A DNA stretch of 64,000 nt from Mailhella sp. (GCA_017940105.1 JAGAZG010000168.1:1-64000), one strand, 5' to 3'. Numbered from the stretch's first letter, positions 39,516-49,698 are shown. Translations and numbers: made by a program. Notes: generated by a model from the sequence alone, not told the origin.

Positions 39516-40688
39516 TCAATCAATTCTTTTGGGTTTTATGCGGGTCTGTAACATCGACCCAGAACGTCCAGAATCGCCTCTGAGCGTCCTTTTGCTGTCA
39601 GGCAATATAGTATTCCTATCCTGCCGCTGAAACGCTCCATGGGCAACGCTGGCGTCCAATTCAGCCGTTCTTTCCGCATCAGGCATCGCTGTGTCCAAAT
39701 GGCGTTCAATATTCACGCCCCTTGCTACTTCCATCCTCTCTGCATCTGTTCGGCTCGCATCTGGGTAAAAGCCCTGAATGTTTCTCTCAGAAAAGCCAAG
39801 ATGCCTCACATCAAAAGGCTTTTCATGTCGCTGAGGAACATAAGGCGGCATATCACTGTCCAACCAGCTTCCTGTCATTCCCAGATGTTGCACATCAAAT
39901 GGTTTCTCAAACGTCTGTGGCGTGTTCGGCGGCATATCTCCTTCAAACCAACTTTCAGCCTGTCCGATATGCAAAACATCAAAAGGCTTTTCAAATCTGT
40001 GCGGCTTATACGGAGGAATGTCGCCATACAGCCAGCTCTCGGTCTGTCCAATGTGCAGCACATCAATCTGCTTCTCGGAAGTCCGCCGTGCGCCTACATC
40101 CGTTCCGATGTCAGCCGCATACAGGAAACCGCCCCGTGTTATTTTCAGTTCTGCTCTGTACGTCCTGTATGTCCGAAGATATAACCGAAACCCAACACCT
40201 GCTGCAATCGTCCGCTTGATGGCATAACCAATCTGCTCAATCAGTTGCAGGCGCTCCTCATCCAGCTTGGTCAAATCCACATAAATTCGTTTCTTCGCAG
40301 GGTACACATCCTCGGATTCCAATTCCGTATATTCCACACCAAGAAACTCTGCGGCGGCCTTGATAACGGTGTCCTCGTCACCACTTGATAGCTGAGCTAT
40401 CATCTTGACCTTGATAAACAAGCGGTATAGCTGGTCAGATGCACCACCTCGCTTCACACCGAAGTTAGCGCCATAGCGGTCGAGCACACTGCCTTCCGCA
40501 TAATCAAGGTCATCCCATTTCTTGATAAGGTCTGCCTGTTCATGAACCGTGTCCAGCCCCCAGGCGAATATCGAAAACAGTTTTCCGATATTTGTCTCCA
40601 CAGGCTTGCCGCTTTGCAGATTATCGTAATCTTTTCTGCTATACGCACTTGTCAATGCGTACAGCATTTTTGCCAAATACTTATTCAC
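39516..40688 (-). CDS. Baseplate tail protein I-like (YmfQ/DUF2313) with tandem repeats
   Basis: 390 residues. N-terminal ~180 residues resemble DUF2313/gpI (LDTVHEQADLIKKWDDLDYA ... LDRYGANFGVKRGG). Residues ~195-315 hold four 33-37-residue units of the form FDV.H.G..ESW..GD.PP..P..FEKP, an unusual repeat array. C terminus is charged. Coupled to the baseplate J gene. Confidence 0.8.
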   Translation of the reverse strand: MNKYLAKMLYALTSAYSRKDYDNLQSGKPVETNIGKLFSIFAWGLDTVHEQADLIKKWDDLDYAEGSVLDRYGANFGVKRGGASDQLYRLFIKVKMIAQLSSGDEDTVIKAAAEFLGVEYTELESEDVYPAKKRIYVDLTKLDEERLQLIEQIGYAIKRTIAAGVGFRLYLRTYRTYRAELKITRGGFLYAADIGTDVGARRTSEKQIDVLHIGQTESWLYGDIPPYKPHRFEKPFDVLHIGQAESWFEGDMPPNTPQTFEKPFDVQHLGMTGSWLDSDMPPYVPQRHEKPFDVRHLGFSERNIQGFYPDASRTDAERMEVARGVNIERHLDTAMPDAERTAELDASVAHGAFQRQDRNTILPDSKRTLRGDSGRSGSMLQTRIKPKRID

Positions 40689-41863
40689 GATACATCCACC
40701 AGACTTTCCTCTGTCACGGCCTTCTCACGAGGCGCAATATCAATGTTCTTCCAGCCATAGTTCACTCCGTCGCCACTGATTTTCAGCTTGAAGTCAACAA
40801 CCCCAGACACTTTGAACACTTCCGTGGGTATCGCCACGCAGATGACATCTTTTCCGATGTTCAGCCCGCCTCTCGTATTGCCTCCAATGTACCGCACGAT
40901 ACTGGCTTTGATTTGCTCAATGCCATCCAGCGGAAACTGGTCATTGGTCACGAGATTGTAAACCCTGACCCACACCGGCCTGGGCACAGGACGATTGAAA
41001 TGCACATCATAAAGCTGGCCTGACGACGTAAGAACTGGAACAACGGTATCACCAAATGTCTGAATGCCCGCCGCTTTCCTCTGGAAAATGATTTTTGCAA
41101 TGTCCTCGTCCAGCCCGCCATACGCCACAATCTCAATGGAGTGCGGTGGCAGCCCGTGCTCATTCTCAAAATCTGTATCATTCTCCTCACCGATAACGGC
41201 AATTACCGCTTCTACGCCTTCATAGATGGCAGCCACGATCGCGTCTATGTTCACGCCTCCGGCAAAGTCCACAGAAATGTAATACCTTGCTCTGAACTCA
41301 GCATCCGTCTCAGTATTCCTACCGCCCTCAAAGGCTGACACATTCGTCACTTCCATGATGCCAGACTGAGGATTCGTGATGACTGTGATGGTGTTTTCCG
41401 GGGTGTTTCCGTCTGGCCCGGGCACTACAGCAGTAGCAGGAAGAACCACCGACCCGTCACGGATAACGCCACCTTTCAGCGTGATGTACTGTATGCTCGC
41501 CACGGTTTCCGCAAGATAGCCCTCCGGCACATACACACCATCATCACCGCTGAAGGTCAAATAGCCGACAGCTTTCTGCGCTCCCAAGAGCCGCAGTCCT
41601 ATCGCCCGCCCTAAATTCAAGAGGCTTGCTCCTACCGCCGTGTCCACGAAACGGCTGTTATATACATCCTCCAACGTGGAGAACAGGAGGTTCAGCATCC
41701 AGGCATAAATCCGCAGGAAAATCCCCAGCGGTGAGCGAACAGTCAGATTCGCGCCGGAGCCAAACAGTTCTCTAGCCTTATGCTCAAGAGCATCAAGCAG
41801 TTCTGCGTATGTTGGCCTACGAAAGCCCGCATCGGTCAGCCCCCAATCTGTTGCCTTTGCCAT
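40685..41863 (-). CDS. Baseplate J-like protein
   Basis: 392 residues with the family pattern: YAELLDALEHKARELFGSGA at the start, DTAVGASLLNLGRAIGLR, AFEGGRNTETDAEFRARYY and a conserved C-terminal GGLNIGKDVICV. Forms wedges of the contractile-tail baseplate. Confidence 0.93.
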   Translation of the reverse strand: MAKATDWGLTDAGFRRPTYAELLDALEHKARELFGSGANLTVRSPLGIFLRIYAWMLNLLFSTLEDVYNSRFVDTAVGASLLNLGRAIGLRLLGAQKAVGYLTFSGDDGVYVPEGYLAETVASIQYITLKGGVIRDGSVVLPATAVVPGPDGNTPENTITVITNPQSGIMEVTNVSAFEGGRNTETDAEFRARYYISVDFAGGVNIDAIVAAIYEGVEAVIAVIGEENDTDFENEHGLPPHSIEIVAYGGLDEDIAKIIFQRKAAGIQTFGDTVVPVLTSSGQLYDVHFNRPVPRPVWVRVYNLVTNDQFPLDGIEQIKASIVRYIGGNTRGGLNIGKDVICVAIPTEVFKVSGVVDFKLKISGDGVNYGWKNIDIAPREKAVTEESLVDVS

Positions 41864-42231
41864 TATGCCGTCACCTCCAATCGTACCTTCTCACCGTTTA
41901 TCATCGTTCCTTGGAACACTGCCGTGACGCTTCGGTTGTCGTATGTCACCTCAAGAGAATCGACCCTCTGCACATACGGCTCCTGAAATATTGCCTCACG
42001 CAGCACTTCTTTGACCTCGCTCATATCTACCTCGTTCTGATTCTTCCCAACGATGCGTTCATAATCCGTACCGTGGGTTTCATCCGCAAAGAACTCAGCT
42101 TTCCATGTCACGAGGGCATGACGAACATTTTGCACCACAGTATCTTCATCATAGATTTTCTTGAAATTGCCACCTTCGTCAAACACCAAGTCACGAATTT
42201 CCGGGTCTATCAAAAGCGTCATGTTGTCCAT
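41863..42231 (-). CDS. Baseplate wedge protein, gp25/DUF2634-like
   Basis: 122 residues: FKKIYDEDTVVQNVRHALVT, KAEFFADETHGTDYERIVGK, VKEVLREAIFQEPYVQRVDS. This is the gp25-lysozyme-like/DUF2634 (W-type) baseplate family. Immediately before baseplate J. Confidence 0.88.
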   Translation of the reverse strand: MDNMTLLIDPEIRDLVFDEGGNFKKIYDEDTVVQNVRHALVTWKAEFFADETHGTDYERIVGKNQNEVDMSEVKEVLREAIFQEPYVQRVDSLEVTYDNRSVTAVFQGTMINGEKVRLEVTA

Positions 42232-42235
42232 GCCA

Positions 42236-42556
42236 TCACCCGCCCACTATGACGTTCGGACTGCCAACGACATGGTTGCCGCTTTGTCCGCAGCTCTGGC
42301 AAATCGTCACATCGCCAATGCGCGTCACTCCTCGCCCATTCACAAAAACCGTTGCCGAAGCACCAACGCTGACAAACGCCCCTCCATGCGGACAGTTGCA
42401 CGGCCCTGTGTCACCCTTTCGGTGCGTCCCAAGGCCGTTGATAAGCACGTCAGGAGAAACGACACTATTCGTGCCGCTTCTTCCATGCGGGCAACAGGGA
42501 AGACCTATGTCACAGGTTCCCGTAGTGCTGTCCCCTAGTCTTGTTGCCGGTGGCAT
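42236..42556 (-). CDS. PAAR-like spike tip protein
   Basis: 106 residues from ATG 42556 (GAGGAGG upstream). MPPATRLGDSTTGTCDIGLP, CPHGRSGT, CPHGGAFVSVGASATVFVNG and GRGVTRIGDVTICQSCGQSG: repeated glycine turns and Cys/His metal positions of PAAR proteins, which sharpen the tail spike. Confidence 0.9.
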   Translation of the reverse strand: MPPATRLGDSTTGTCDIGLPCCPHGRSGTNSVVSPDVLINGLGTHRKGDTGPCNCPHGGAFVSVGASATVFVNGRGVTRIGDVTICQSCGQSGNHVVGSPNVIVGG

Positions 42557-42569
42557 ATTGCCCACCTCC

Positions 42570-43067
42570 TCAGTTGATATAGACCATCGGTGACTTAATC
42601 CGTATGTAATCCTTGGCTATTGCTATGAAGCTCCCGCCGTCCTCACTTGAAATGACGTGCGCATTATCTGGAATGCCAGGTGCAGAATAATTCCCTGACA
42701 CTATCCCGCCTATGAATATGGCATCAGATGTCGCGTGATTGCGTTCTGTCAGCGGGTCAGCCTCTTTGCCGCCGGACACTGTGCTGTCAAGGTCATGGTC
42801 AAGATAAACCACCAATCCAACATCACCGACCGTTATCCAAGGCCGCACAATAAAACCGCCAGTTTTCATGCACATCACAGGGACGCGCAATATCGGCGGC
42901 TGGCTTTCATAATTGCCATGTTCCAGATGTTTCGACAAAGGCTGCACATTGACTGTCATCTTCTTTTTGTCAAAAGCTATGACTTTCACCGTAGCAGCCA
43001 CGCAGACCGACTCCTTGAGTTTCTGATCATGCGTCTGCTCATACTGGAAACTGTTTACCTCAACCAT
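42570..43067 (-). CDS. Gp138-like central spike/puncturing protein
   Basis: 165 residues: MTVNVQPLSKHLEHGNYESQ, PILRVPVMCMKTGGFIVRPW, VGDVGLVVYLDHDLDSTVSG and SEDGGSFIAIAKDYIRI. OB-fold membrane-puncturing family (Gp138 N-terminal domain). Sits on the PAAR gene side as expected. Confidence 0.87.
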   Translation of the reverse strand: MVEVNSFQYEQTHDQKLKESVCVAATVKVIAFDKKKMTVNVQPLSKHLEHGNYESQPPILRVPVMCMKTGGFIVRPWITVGDVGLVVYLDHDLDSTVSGGKEADPLTERNHATSDAIFIGGIVSGNYSAPGIPDNAHVISSEDGGSFIAIAKDYIRIKSPMVYIN

Positions 43068-43079
43068 TTCCTCACCACC

Positions 43080-43961
43080 TTATCCCGTATACGGCTTCAG
43101 CTCCATCGACGTTTTCCAATCACCTGTCCTGCCGCCAACGTGCTTGCCCTTTACCACCGTGAACTTCCCGTTAAGGTCACGGGATTCTATCCTGACCAGC
43201 TCTGCCGCCGCCACATTGTAATTCAGAAGGCAGGAACGCGAGATATTCTTTTCCTCTCGTTCCTCTGTTGAACCAGCTTTTTGCTTCGATTTCTTCTTGG
43301 ATGTCTTCTGCGAGTTCTTTTTTGTCTCAAATGGAATGACATCCTTATCCTCATCAGAACGCAGAAGGCCATTCTGCGCCGACAGCGTAAGTCCGTTGTC
43401 GATGCTTTCCTCAGCCTTCGTTATGTATAGCTGGCCTGTCGTTCTTACAATAAGACGACTCTTGCACTCGCTCACCACAATCTCTGCCAATACCTGCCGC
43501 AATACTCCCCGGCATACACGGCCTCGCGGATAGCTCTTGTCAATCGACAATTCGCATTTCGCTACCTCGATGCCAAAGATGTTCAGGAGGTCACGAACAA
43601 TGGCAGATGCCATGCTGTTCTCTGCGTAGGTCTTATTGATGAGCTTGTCCAAAATTTCGTCAGCACAGGGCTGAACAGTCAGCGTCGTTGTCCAATCCAC
43701 TTTCGTCTGCTTATGCCGCAGACCAACTACCTTCCCTATCAGGATGCAGCCTACGTTGTCCTCATATCCGGCATTCAGAACCACGGGGTCATCCTTCTGG
43801 ATATTCGCCCGCGTATTCGGCGAAAGGTTTGTCACTGTGACCGTTGCAACCGGCGGCTCATCCGTGTCCTCGAAAGGTATCTCAAACTTGAAATCCAGGC
43901 TATCGAGAGAATACTTATTTTTCCCGATGGTCAGGATTGCTTGCCTTATCCAGAATTCCAT
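43080..43961 (-). CDS. Baseplate hub/late control protein D-like
   Basis: 293 residues from ATG 43961. Beta-rich start (QAILTIGKNKYSLDSLDFKF), hub-like segment (VLRQVLAEIVVSECKSRLIV), a Lys/Ser/Glu-rich insert (KKNSQKTSKKKSKQKAGSTE) and a C-terminal GKFTVVKGKHVGGRTGDWKT. Likely XkdQ/gpD hub analogue by position and profile. Confidence 0.72.
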   Translation of the reverse strand: MEFWIRQAILTIGKNKYSLDSLDFKFEIPFEDTDEPPVATVTVTNLSPNTRANIQKDDPVVLNAGYEDNVGCILIGKVVGLRHKQTKVDWTTTLTVQPCADEILDKLINKTYAENSMASAIVRDLLNIFGIEVAKCELSIDKSYPRGRVCRGVLRQVLAEIVVSECKSRLIVRTTGQLYITKAEESIDNGLTLSAQNGLLRSDEDKDVIPFETKKNSQKTSKKKSKQKAGSTEEREEKNISRSCLLNYNVAAAELVRIESRDLNGKFTVVKGKHVGGRTGDWKTSMELKPYTG

Positions 43962-43962
43962 G

Positions 43963-44319
43963 TCATTCCACCTGCCTGTCATGGAGATACAGCTTGACCT
44001 GCTTTCCAAAATTCTTTGGCGTAACCTCTGAAATCTCATCCCCCGAAAGGCATGACGGAATAATCACAGGTATCGGGAACCGCTCGTCCTCCACAACATT
44101 GAACAGCGGTCGTCCGTATCGGATAATATCGCCGAAAGCAAGCACGTTCCCATTCACATCCAAGAGGTCAACCGTATAAAAACCGCCTTCCTCGTTGTAC
44201 TTGATGGTGAACACGAACGTCTTGTCTTTCAGCTTGATGGAGAAGGAATATGGAACCTTCGACGCATCCACATCTATGTACTCCACTTCCGTGGTCAAGT
44301 CTATGAGCTGCAATGCCAT
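43963..44319 (-). CDS. Baseplate-hub accessory protein
   Basis: 118 residues from ATG 44319 (AAGGAGG 6 nt upstream). All-beta (YSFSIKLKDKTFVFTIKYNE) of a type frequently found between Dit-like and hub genes in myophages. Function structural, not assigned. Confidence 0.65.
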   Translation of the reverse strand: MALQLIDLTTEVEYIDVDASKVPYSFSIKLKDKTFVFTIKYNEEGGFYTVDLLDVNGNVLAFGDIIRYGRPLFNVVEDERFPIPVIIPSCLSGDEISEVTPKNFGKQVKLYLHDRQVE

Positions 44320-44342
44320 ATCCATCCTCCTTCCTGCCAAAT

Positions 44343-44936
44343 CTAAAATGCCAGCCCATCATAGCCTCCCGTGAGTCTCGTCAACGGGGCTGCACTGCTG
44401 TACGAATTGTATGCCGCCGAAAATTGCTCTGCGGCAGACGAACTTACCTGCTGTGAAGAAACCATATTCAGCCCAGCATTGCCTGTCTTGGCAAGCTGCT
44501 GATTCGAGCTTTTCCCAGCGTCTTGGCTTGTCATCGGCTGCTGACCGTCCATCGGCACATACTCGGCAGATGTAATTTTCACCTGCTGAAGCGTTGCTGA
44601 GAACGATGCACCATCTTTGTTCTTGTAATCCCGCTTGAAATTCAGGCTGGTGAACACAAGATTCGTCATCCGCGTGACACCTGTATAAGTGAGGATGTCC
44701 CGTGACTCCCGCATTTCCTTCAGTGCCTCAACCGCGCTGTCACCACCGATTATCACACCAGATATGGAGAGCTTACCGGCAGCGTTGTTCACATGGTCAT
44801 TCATGTCCGCACCGTTCTCAACCGGGTTCGATGTCACCGAGCTGCTGTAACTCTCGCTCTCGCTGTCAACTATACCCGTCTGATAAGGCTCAAACCGAAC
44901 TGTGCCACCCTTGCGACCCTCCAAAACGTATGCCAT
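44343..44936 (-). CDS. Tail protein between tape measure and hub (Dit/XkdP-position)
   Basis: 197 residues from ATG 44936 (AGGAGG upstream). N-terminal beta domain with VENGADMNDHVNNAAGKLSI and VTRMTNLVFTSLNFKRDYKN, Ser/Gln-rich disordered C terminus. Resembles DUF6046/Dit-like domains. Position fits the tail-cap adaptor. Confidence 0.68.
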   Translation of the reverse strand: MAYVLEGRKGGTVRFEPYQTGIVDSESESYSSSVTSNPVENGADMNDHVNNAAGKLSISGVIIGGDSAVEALKEMRESRDILTYTGVTRMTNLVFTSLNFKRDYKNKDGASFSATLQQVKITSAEYVPMDGQQPMTSQDAGKSSNQQLAKTGNAGLNMVSSQQVSSSAAEQFSAAYNSYSSAAPLTRLTGGYDGLAF

Positions 44937-44948
44937 GCTCTCCACCTC

Positions 44949-47900
44949 CTACCTGAACGAATACTGGTTCTTGAGCGCCATCCGCTCATACTCTGCTTCA
45001 CGGAACTCTTGGAACAATTCTTTCACGGTGTCATACAACGATGTCTTCATGTCCTCAACAGTCTGCTCCGAGGCATTGCCATTGACCGTAATATTGATAA
45101 CCGGAGCAAACGTCGATGACGAAGCACTGCTTTGGCTGTCCGGCGCAGTCTGTGCTGTGGCTGCCACAACTGCATCTGCTGTCTCGCCTGTTCCTGCGTC
45201 TGGAATAGCGTCAAGCACCGGCCCTGCGAAGTCACCCATCACGGAGTTCATCATGTCCGAGGCCAGCCCCTTGACATTTTTCAACAAGCCTGAGAACGAA
45301 GGTAGCTTGAACCCTTCAAACATCGGCTTCACGCCGAAATCAATGTCGGGAACTTCTGGCATGATCACGTCACCCATGACAGGGTTCACTCCAAAGGTTT
45401 CATCCGGCACATCTATTTTCGGCATGACCATCTCGGCAATTTCAGGCACAACATTCACAGCCAAATCAGGCAAGGCTGCCATGAACCCTTCAAACATCGG
45501 CTTCACGCCGAAATCAATGTCGGGAACTTCTGGCATTTCCACATCTTCCACAAGCGGACTTACATCAACCGTCATACCAGCTGACAGCAAATCTGCAAGC
45601 TGTTTCTCTTGTGCTTTGAGCTTGTCCGCTTGAATACTGATGTCCTCATCACCCGTGATACGGTTATACTCAGGAATATCAATGCCAAGCAAATTGCCAA
45701 GCTCATCACGCTGCGGAGCGATGTCACCGATGACAGGCTGTATCTGATAACTGACATCTCCGGACAGCATCTCATCCAACTGCTTCTTCTGAGCCGCAAT
45801 CTTATCAGCCTGTATGCCCAGGTCTTCCAAACCTGTGATACGGTTATACTCAGGAATGTCAATGCTCAGGAGATTCCCCAGCTCATCAACTTCCTGTGCG
45901 TTGACCTTCGGAAGCTCAAGCTCTTTCGGCATAGAAGCCTCGATGCCTTTCGTCACGCCGCCGATAGTATCACCAAAGCCTTTGCCAACACCCAGCGCCA
46001 TATTGTCGCCGATTTCTGCAAAAACCTTGGACGGAGATGCAATGCCAAGACTCGATTTCACATTGCTGACGATGTTGCTGAAGAAACCGGACACTTGGCT
46101 TGTCAGCCAACCACCAGCACTTGAAATGCCCTGCCATACACCCTGCACGATATTCGTACCGATGCTGACCATCTCGCCGGGGAGCGATGCCAAAGCACTA
46201 ACGATGCCTGAAGCCAACTGCGTAACAGCATCCAGCACCTGTGCTATGCCATCACTGACACCGCCAGCCAAAGCCACCATCGCTTCCAACCCAACGCTTA
46301 TGAACGTGGGAGCTTCGCCAGTGAAGAAGTCATACACCATGACCGGGATAGGCGCTATGAAGCCCATCAGCTCCGGCAATCCGCTCAGGATGCCTTCACC
46401 AAGGTTCGTGATGAACTCTATTCCCTGTTCCAGCATCCCTTGCCCATTCTCAGCAAAGAACTCATAAATCATGACCGGGACAGGGAACAGGACTTCAAGA
46501 AGCATCGGCAATCCGGACATAATGCCATCAGCCAAATCCTGCACCAGCTCCATACCAACATCAGCAAGGTTTCCAAAGAACGAACTTACATCATCCAGCG
46601 ACGGCAAGCTGTCAAACAAGCTGCCGAAATCAGGCAAACTGAAATCCGTCGGCAGCAGTCCGGTGATGAAATCTATCACTCCACCGATGGTGTTGCTAAA
46701 GCCTTCACCGATACCGAGCGCCATGTTGTCGCCGATTTCCGCAAAGACTTTCGACGGAGATGCGATGCCCAGGAACGACTTGACGCTATCGACTATCTTC
46801 CCGAAGAAACCAGGTATCATGCCGATTAACCACTCACCTGTCTCAGAGATTCCTGTCCACAAGCCCTTCACGATTGCAACGCCGACATCTATCAACAGTC
46901 CGGGGATGTTCATGGCCGCATCAACCAACGCACCGCCTATGCTGACTATCGCTGACAACACATCAGGCAGAGCATTCAATATGCCGCCAGCCAAATGTAG
47001 AATAAGCTCAACGCCTGTCTGCACTAAAGCTGGCGCTTCGGCACGAATGTAACCAACGATGGATTCAATCAGCGTTGGCAGGTTCGACAGAAGGGCTGGA
47101 ATGGCATTGATGATGCCCATGCCAAGCGTCGCAAGAAGCTGACCGCCCTGTTCCAACATGGCTGGACTGTTCTCAGCAAGAAAATCAAAAACTCCTGCCA
47201 GTACCAACGGAAGCTGGGCCGCAACTTCCGGCAAGCCCTCCGCAAATCCTTGAGCAAGCGTCTTTGCAAATTCCATACCCTGACTGGCCAAATCTGTCAC
47301 AGTGGCAATCGCATTGGACATATTCGTGGACATACCACCAGCCGACTGTCCCAGCTCATTCCATCTGTCCTTGGTTGTGCCAAGCAAAGCATTTGCTGCA
47401 CCAATGTCTTCGGCATTGAATATCGCTGAAATCGCATTTCTCCGCTCATCATCCGTAAGACCAGCCATTGCCTCATTCAGTTCCGGGAATATCTCGGTAA
47501 AGCTCCGCATATTTCCCTTAGCATCCCTGACATCCACGCCGAGATTCTTCAGCGCAGCAGCCCCTTCTTCTGTTGGCTGGGCAATGCTCTGTATCACATC
47601 GCGCAGCTTCGTTCCTCCCTCGGCTCCTTTCAGGCCGTTATCAGCCAGTATGCCGAGAGCTACCGATGCCTCAGTCCCCCTGCCAGCCAAATCGTTGGCT
47701 GCACCGCCTACTTGGAACATGGCTTTCGCCAGTTCCGTGGCGTTCATGTTGGTCTGGGAGAACAGTTCATCCTGCTCATTCTTCAGAACTGCTGTTACGC
47801 CAGACAGCACTGCACCGCCGACTTGGGTCATGGCTCTTAATCCGGGCATCACGCGATCAGCAACAGCAATCTGGACACCTTCGAGGGCGCTTTTGAACAA

Positions 47901-49529
47901 TGTCACGTCACCTTCAAGGTTATCCAACTGCGTAGCCGCCATCCTTGCAGCGGCTCCCTGTGCTTTCTCAATGGAGCCATCGAGTTCATCCCAGCGTTTT
48001 TTCGATGTACCAAGCAAGGCGTTTACCGCCGCAACATCGTAGGAATCGAAAATCTTGGTAATCGTCTGAAGCCTGTCCTCGTCAGTCATCTGCGACAGGG
48101 AATTCCCCATTTCTGAGAAGATGTCGGGGAATGCCCGCATCTTGCCTTCCGCGTCAAATACCTTGACGCCCAATTCCTCAAGAGCAGCAGCGCCGTCCTT
48201 TGTTGGCTTCGACAGTTTCAAGAGCATATTTCTGAGATGCGTACCACCTTCAGCACCCTTGATACCGTTATCAGCCATTACGCCCAACACTTCGGCAATC
48301 TCTTTCGTACCGCCAGCCATGACCTTCGCCGTGCCGCCGACTTGCAGCATGGCCGAGCCAAGCTGCTCAACGCTGGTATTCGACTTGGACGATGCCATTG
48401 CCATCTGGTCAACCATGACGGTTGTCTGCTCGGTCGTCAGCCCCAAAGCTGATGCCGCATCAGTTACCATGTCAGATGCCGCAGCAAGCTCCATGTTACC
48501 CGCCGCCGCAAGGTTCAGAACCGTTGGCAGCATACTCATGGACTTCTCAGTGTCATAGCCAGCCAAAGCCATGTAGTTCAAAGCGTTTGCCGCCTCAGTC
48601 GCCGAGAAAGCTGTATTGCTTCCCATGAACTGTGCATACTCCCGCAAATTGCCCTCGAAGTGACCGAACGTAGTATCGACCGAGCCGACCTCATTCTGCA
48701 AATCAGACACGGACTTGCCCATCGTCGCAGCCACCTGCGACATAGCCTTGTCAAAATCCATGCCAACACTTACAGACGAAGCGACAAATCCACCCACTGC
48801 AACACCAGCCGCTGCTACCGCAGCTCCGACGCCAGTCAGGACTGTACTCAACCCGCCGAACCTAGACCCAGCGGATTCAGCCGCAGCTCCAAGCTGGCTC
48901 AAATGACCACTTGCACCGCCAGCCGCATTGCCCAGGTTTCCAGTTGCGCTTGAGGCTTGCTCCGCCCCCCGTATCAGGCTCGTAAATCTCCCCTGCACGG
49001 AAGTTATCGCACTACTGAAACCTGTGCGGATAGTCTGGATGGGATTTCGGAACGCCTCACCGATTCGGCTGACCCCGCTGGACACCCTATTGCTGAACTG
49101 CTCATAGCTTGCAGACGCAGAGGCAAAGGCGCTCACCGCAGATACACCGACCTGCCGCGCTGCCCCCGTCACACCAGACCGAAGGGATGCCGCAAAGCTC
49201 CTGCCACTATCGGTAGCCTCAAGGAATGACCTGCGGAACGTGGATGCAAGGCTGTTTGCCTGACTGCCAGCTTCATTCAGATTGTTCGTCAGGTCATGCA
49301 AACCACCTTGCGCCCCGGACGTGTTCGCATTCACATTTATGGTATGCTGGCCATTGCTGCCCAGCGTACTCACGAGGTTTTGAATATTGGACTGTGCTTG
49401 CTGAGTGTCAGCATTCACATGGATGTTCTGATGCCCAAGCCCAGATATGAGATGCTGGATGCTTGCTTGCGCTTGCTGGGTGTCAGCAACAGCACGAATC
49501 CGATAGACTAGATTACGAGCCTCCTCCAC
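44949..49529 (-). CDS. Tape measure protein
   Basis: 1526 residues, GTG start at 49529 with GGGAGGG upstream. N-terminal coiled coil; TP901-type core (VGMDFDKAMSQVAATMGKSV) and two homologous ~165-residue units (KGAEGGTHLRNMLLKLSKPT and KGAEGGTKLRDVIQSIAQPT), a clear internal duplication; then hydrophobic membrane-insertion segments, two IGDNMALG(I/V)G units and two VPDIDFGVKPMFEGF repeats. Length suggests a tail of roughly 220-230 nm at 1.5 A per residue. Confidence 0.93.
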   Translation of the reverse strand: MEEARNLVYRIRAVADTQQAQASIQHLISGLGHQNIHVNADTQQAQSNIQNLVSTLGSNGQHTINVNANTSGAQGGLHDLTNNLNEAGSQANSLASTFRRSFLEATDSGRSFAASLRSGVTGAARQVGVSAVSAFASASASYEQFSNRVSSGVSRIGEAFRNPIQTIRTGFSSAITSVQGRFTSLIRGAEQASSATGNLGNAAGGASGHLSQLGAAAESAGSRFGGLSTVLTGVGAAVAAAGVAVGGFVASSVSVGMDFDKAMSQVAATMGKSVSDLQNEVGSVDTTFGHFEGNLREYAQFMGSNTAFSATEAANALNYMALAGYDTEKSMSMLPTVLNLAAAGNMELAAASDMVTDAASALGLTTEQTTVMVDQMAMASSKSNTSVEQLGSAMLQVGGTAKVMAGGTKEIAEVLGVMADNGIKGAEGGTHLRNMLLKLSKPTKDGAAALEELGVKVFDAEGKMRAFPDIFSEMGNSLSQMTDEDRLQTITKIFDSYDVAAVNALLGTSKKRWDELDGSIEKAQGAAARMAATQLDNLEGDVTLFKSALEGVQIAVADRVMPGLRAMTQVGGAVLSGVTAVLKNEQDELFSQTNMNATELAKAMFQVGGAANDLAGRGTEASVALGILADNGLKGAEGGTKLRDVIQSIAQPTEEGAAALKNLGVDVRDAKGNMRSFTEIFPELNEAMAGLTDDERRNAISAIFNAEDIGAANALLGTTKDRWNELGQSAGGMSTNMSNAIATVTDLASQGMEFAKTLAQGFAEGLPEVAAQLPLVLAGVFDFLAENSPAMLEQGGQLLATLGMGIINAIPALLSNLPTLIESIVGYIRAEAPALVQTGVELILHLAGGILNALPDVLSAIVSIGGALVDAAMNIPGLLIDVGVAIVKGLWTGISETGEWLIGMIPGFFGKIVDSVKSFLGIASPSKVFAEIGDNMALGIGEGFSNTIGGVIDFITGLLPTDFSLPDFGSLFDSLPSLDDVSSFFGNLADVGMELVQDLADGIMSGLPMLLEVLFPVPVMIYEFFAENGQGMLEQGIEFITNLGEGILSGLPELMGFIAPIPVMVYDFFTGEAPTFISVGLEAMVALAGGVSDGIAQVLDAVTQLASGIVSALASLPGEMVSIGTNIVQGVWQGISSAGGWLTSQVSGFFSNIVSNVKSSLGIASPSKVFAEIGDNMALGVGKGFGDTIGGVTKGIEASMPKELELPKVNAQEVDELGNLLSIDIPEYNRITGLEDLGIQADKIAAQKKQLDEMLSGDVSYQIQPVIGDIAPQRDELGNLLGIDIPEYNRITGDEDISIQADKLKAQEKQLADLLSAGMTVDVSPLVEDVEMPEVPDIDFGVKPMFEGFMAALPDLAVNVVPEIAEMVMPKIDVPDETFGVNPVMGDVIMPEVPDIDFGVKPMFEGFKLPSFSGLLKNVKGLASDMMNSVMGDFAGPVLDAIPDAGTGETADAVVAATAQTAPDSQSSASSSTFAPVINITVNGNASEQTVEDMKTSLYDTVKELFQEFREAEYERMALKNQYSFR

Positions 49530-49548
49530 AGGTCATCCCTCCCTTCTG

Positions 49549-49698
49549 TCATTTTTTGTGCCACTCATTCTGCCACAGCAGACGTGCTTGCTCCGCCTCG
49601 GCGAATTCATACAAATCCATCGACTTAAGCTCGGCATAGCCCAGGCCGTTCATGCAGAATACGAGCCGCCAAAACCTCTCATTGAGCCTCGCTCTTTT
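49549..49698 (-). CDS. Frameshift extension of the tail assembly chaperone
   Basis: Open in the +1 (equivalently -2) frame relative to 49679-49990 and without its own start or ribosome site: KRARLNERFWRLVFCMNGLG ... RLLWQNEWHKK. Lies exactly where long-tailed phages encode the T part of the G/GT chaperone pair. The shift would happen before the stop at 49679, perhaps around GGAAAAG (49699-49693); the site is a guess. Confidence 0.55.
   Translation of the reverse strand, partial: KRARLNERFWRLVFCMNGLGYAELKSMDLYEFAEAEQARLLWQNEWHKK

Noticed and set aside
44949..49529. CRISPR- or repeat-array-like spacing in the tape measure gene
   Set aside because: Repeats are coding, long and diverged; an internal protein duplication.
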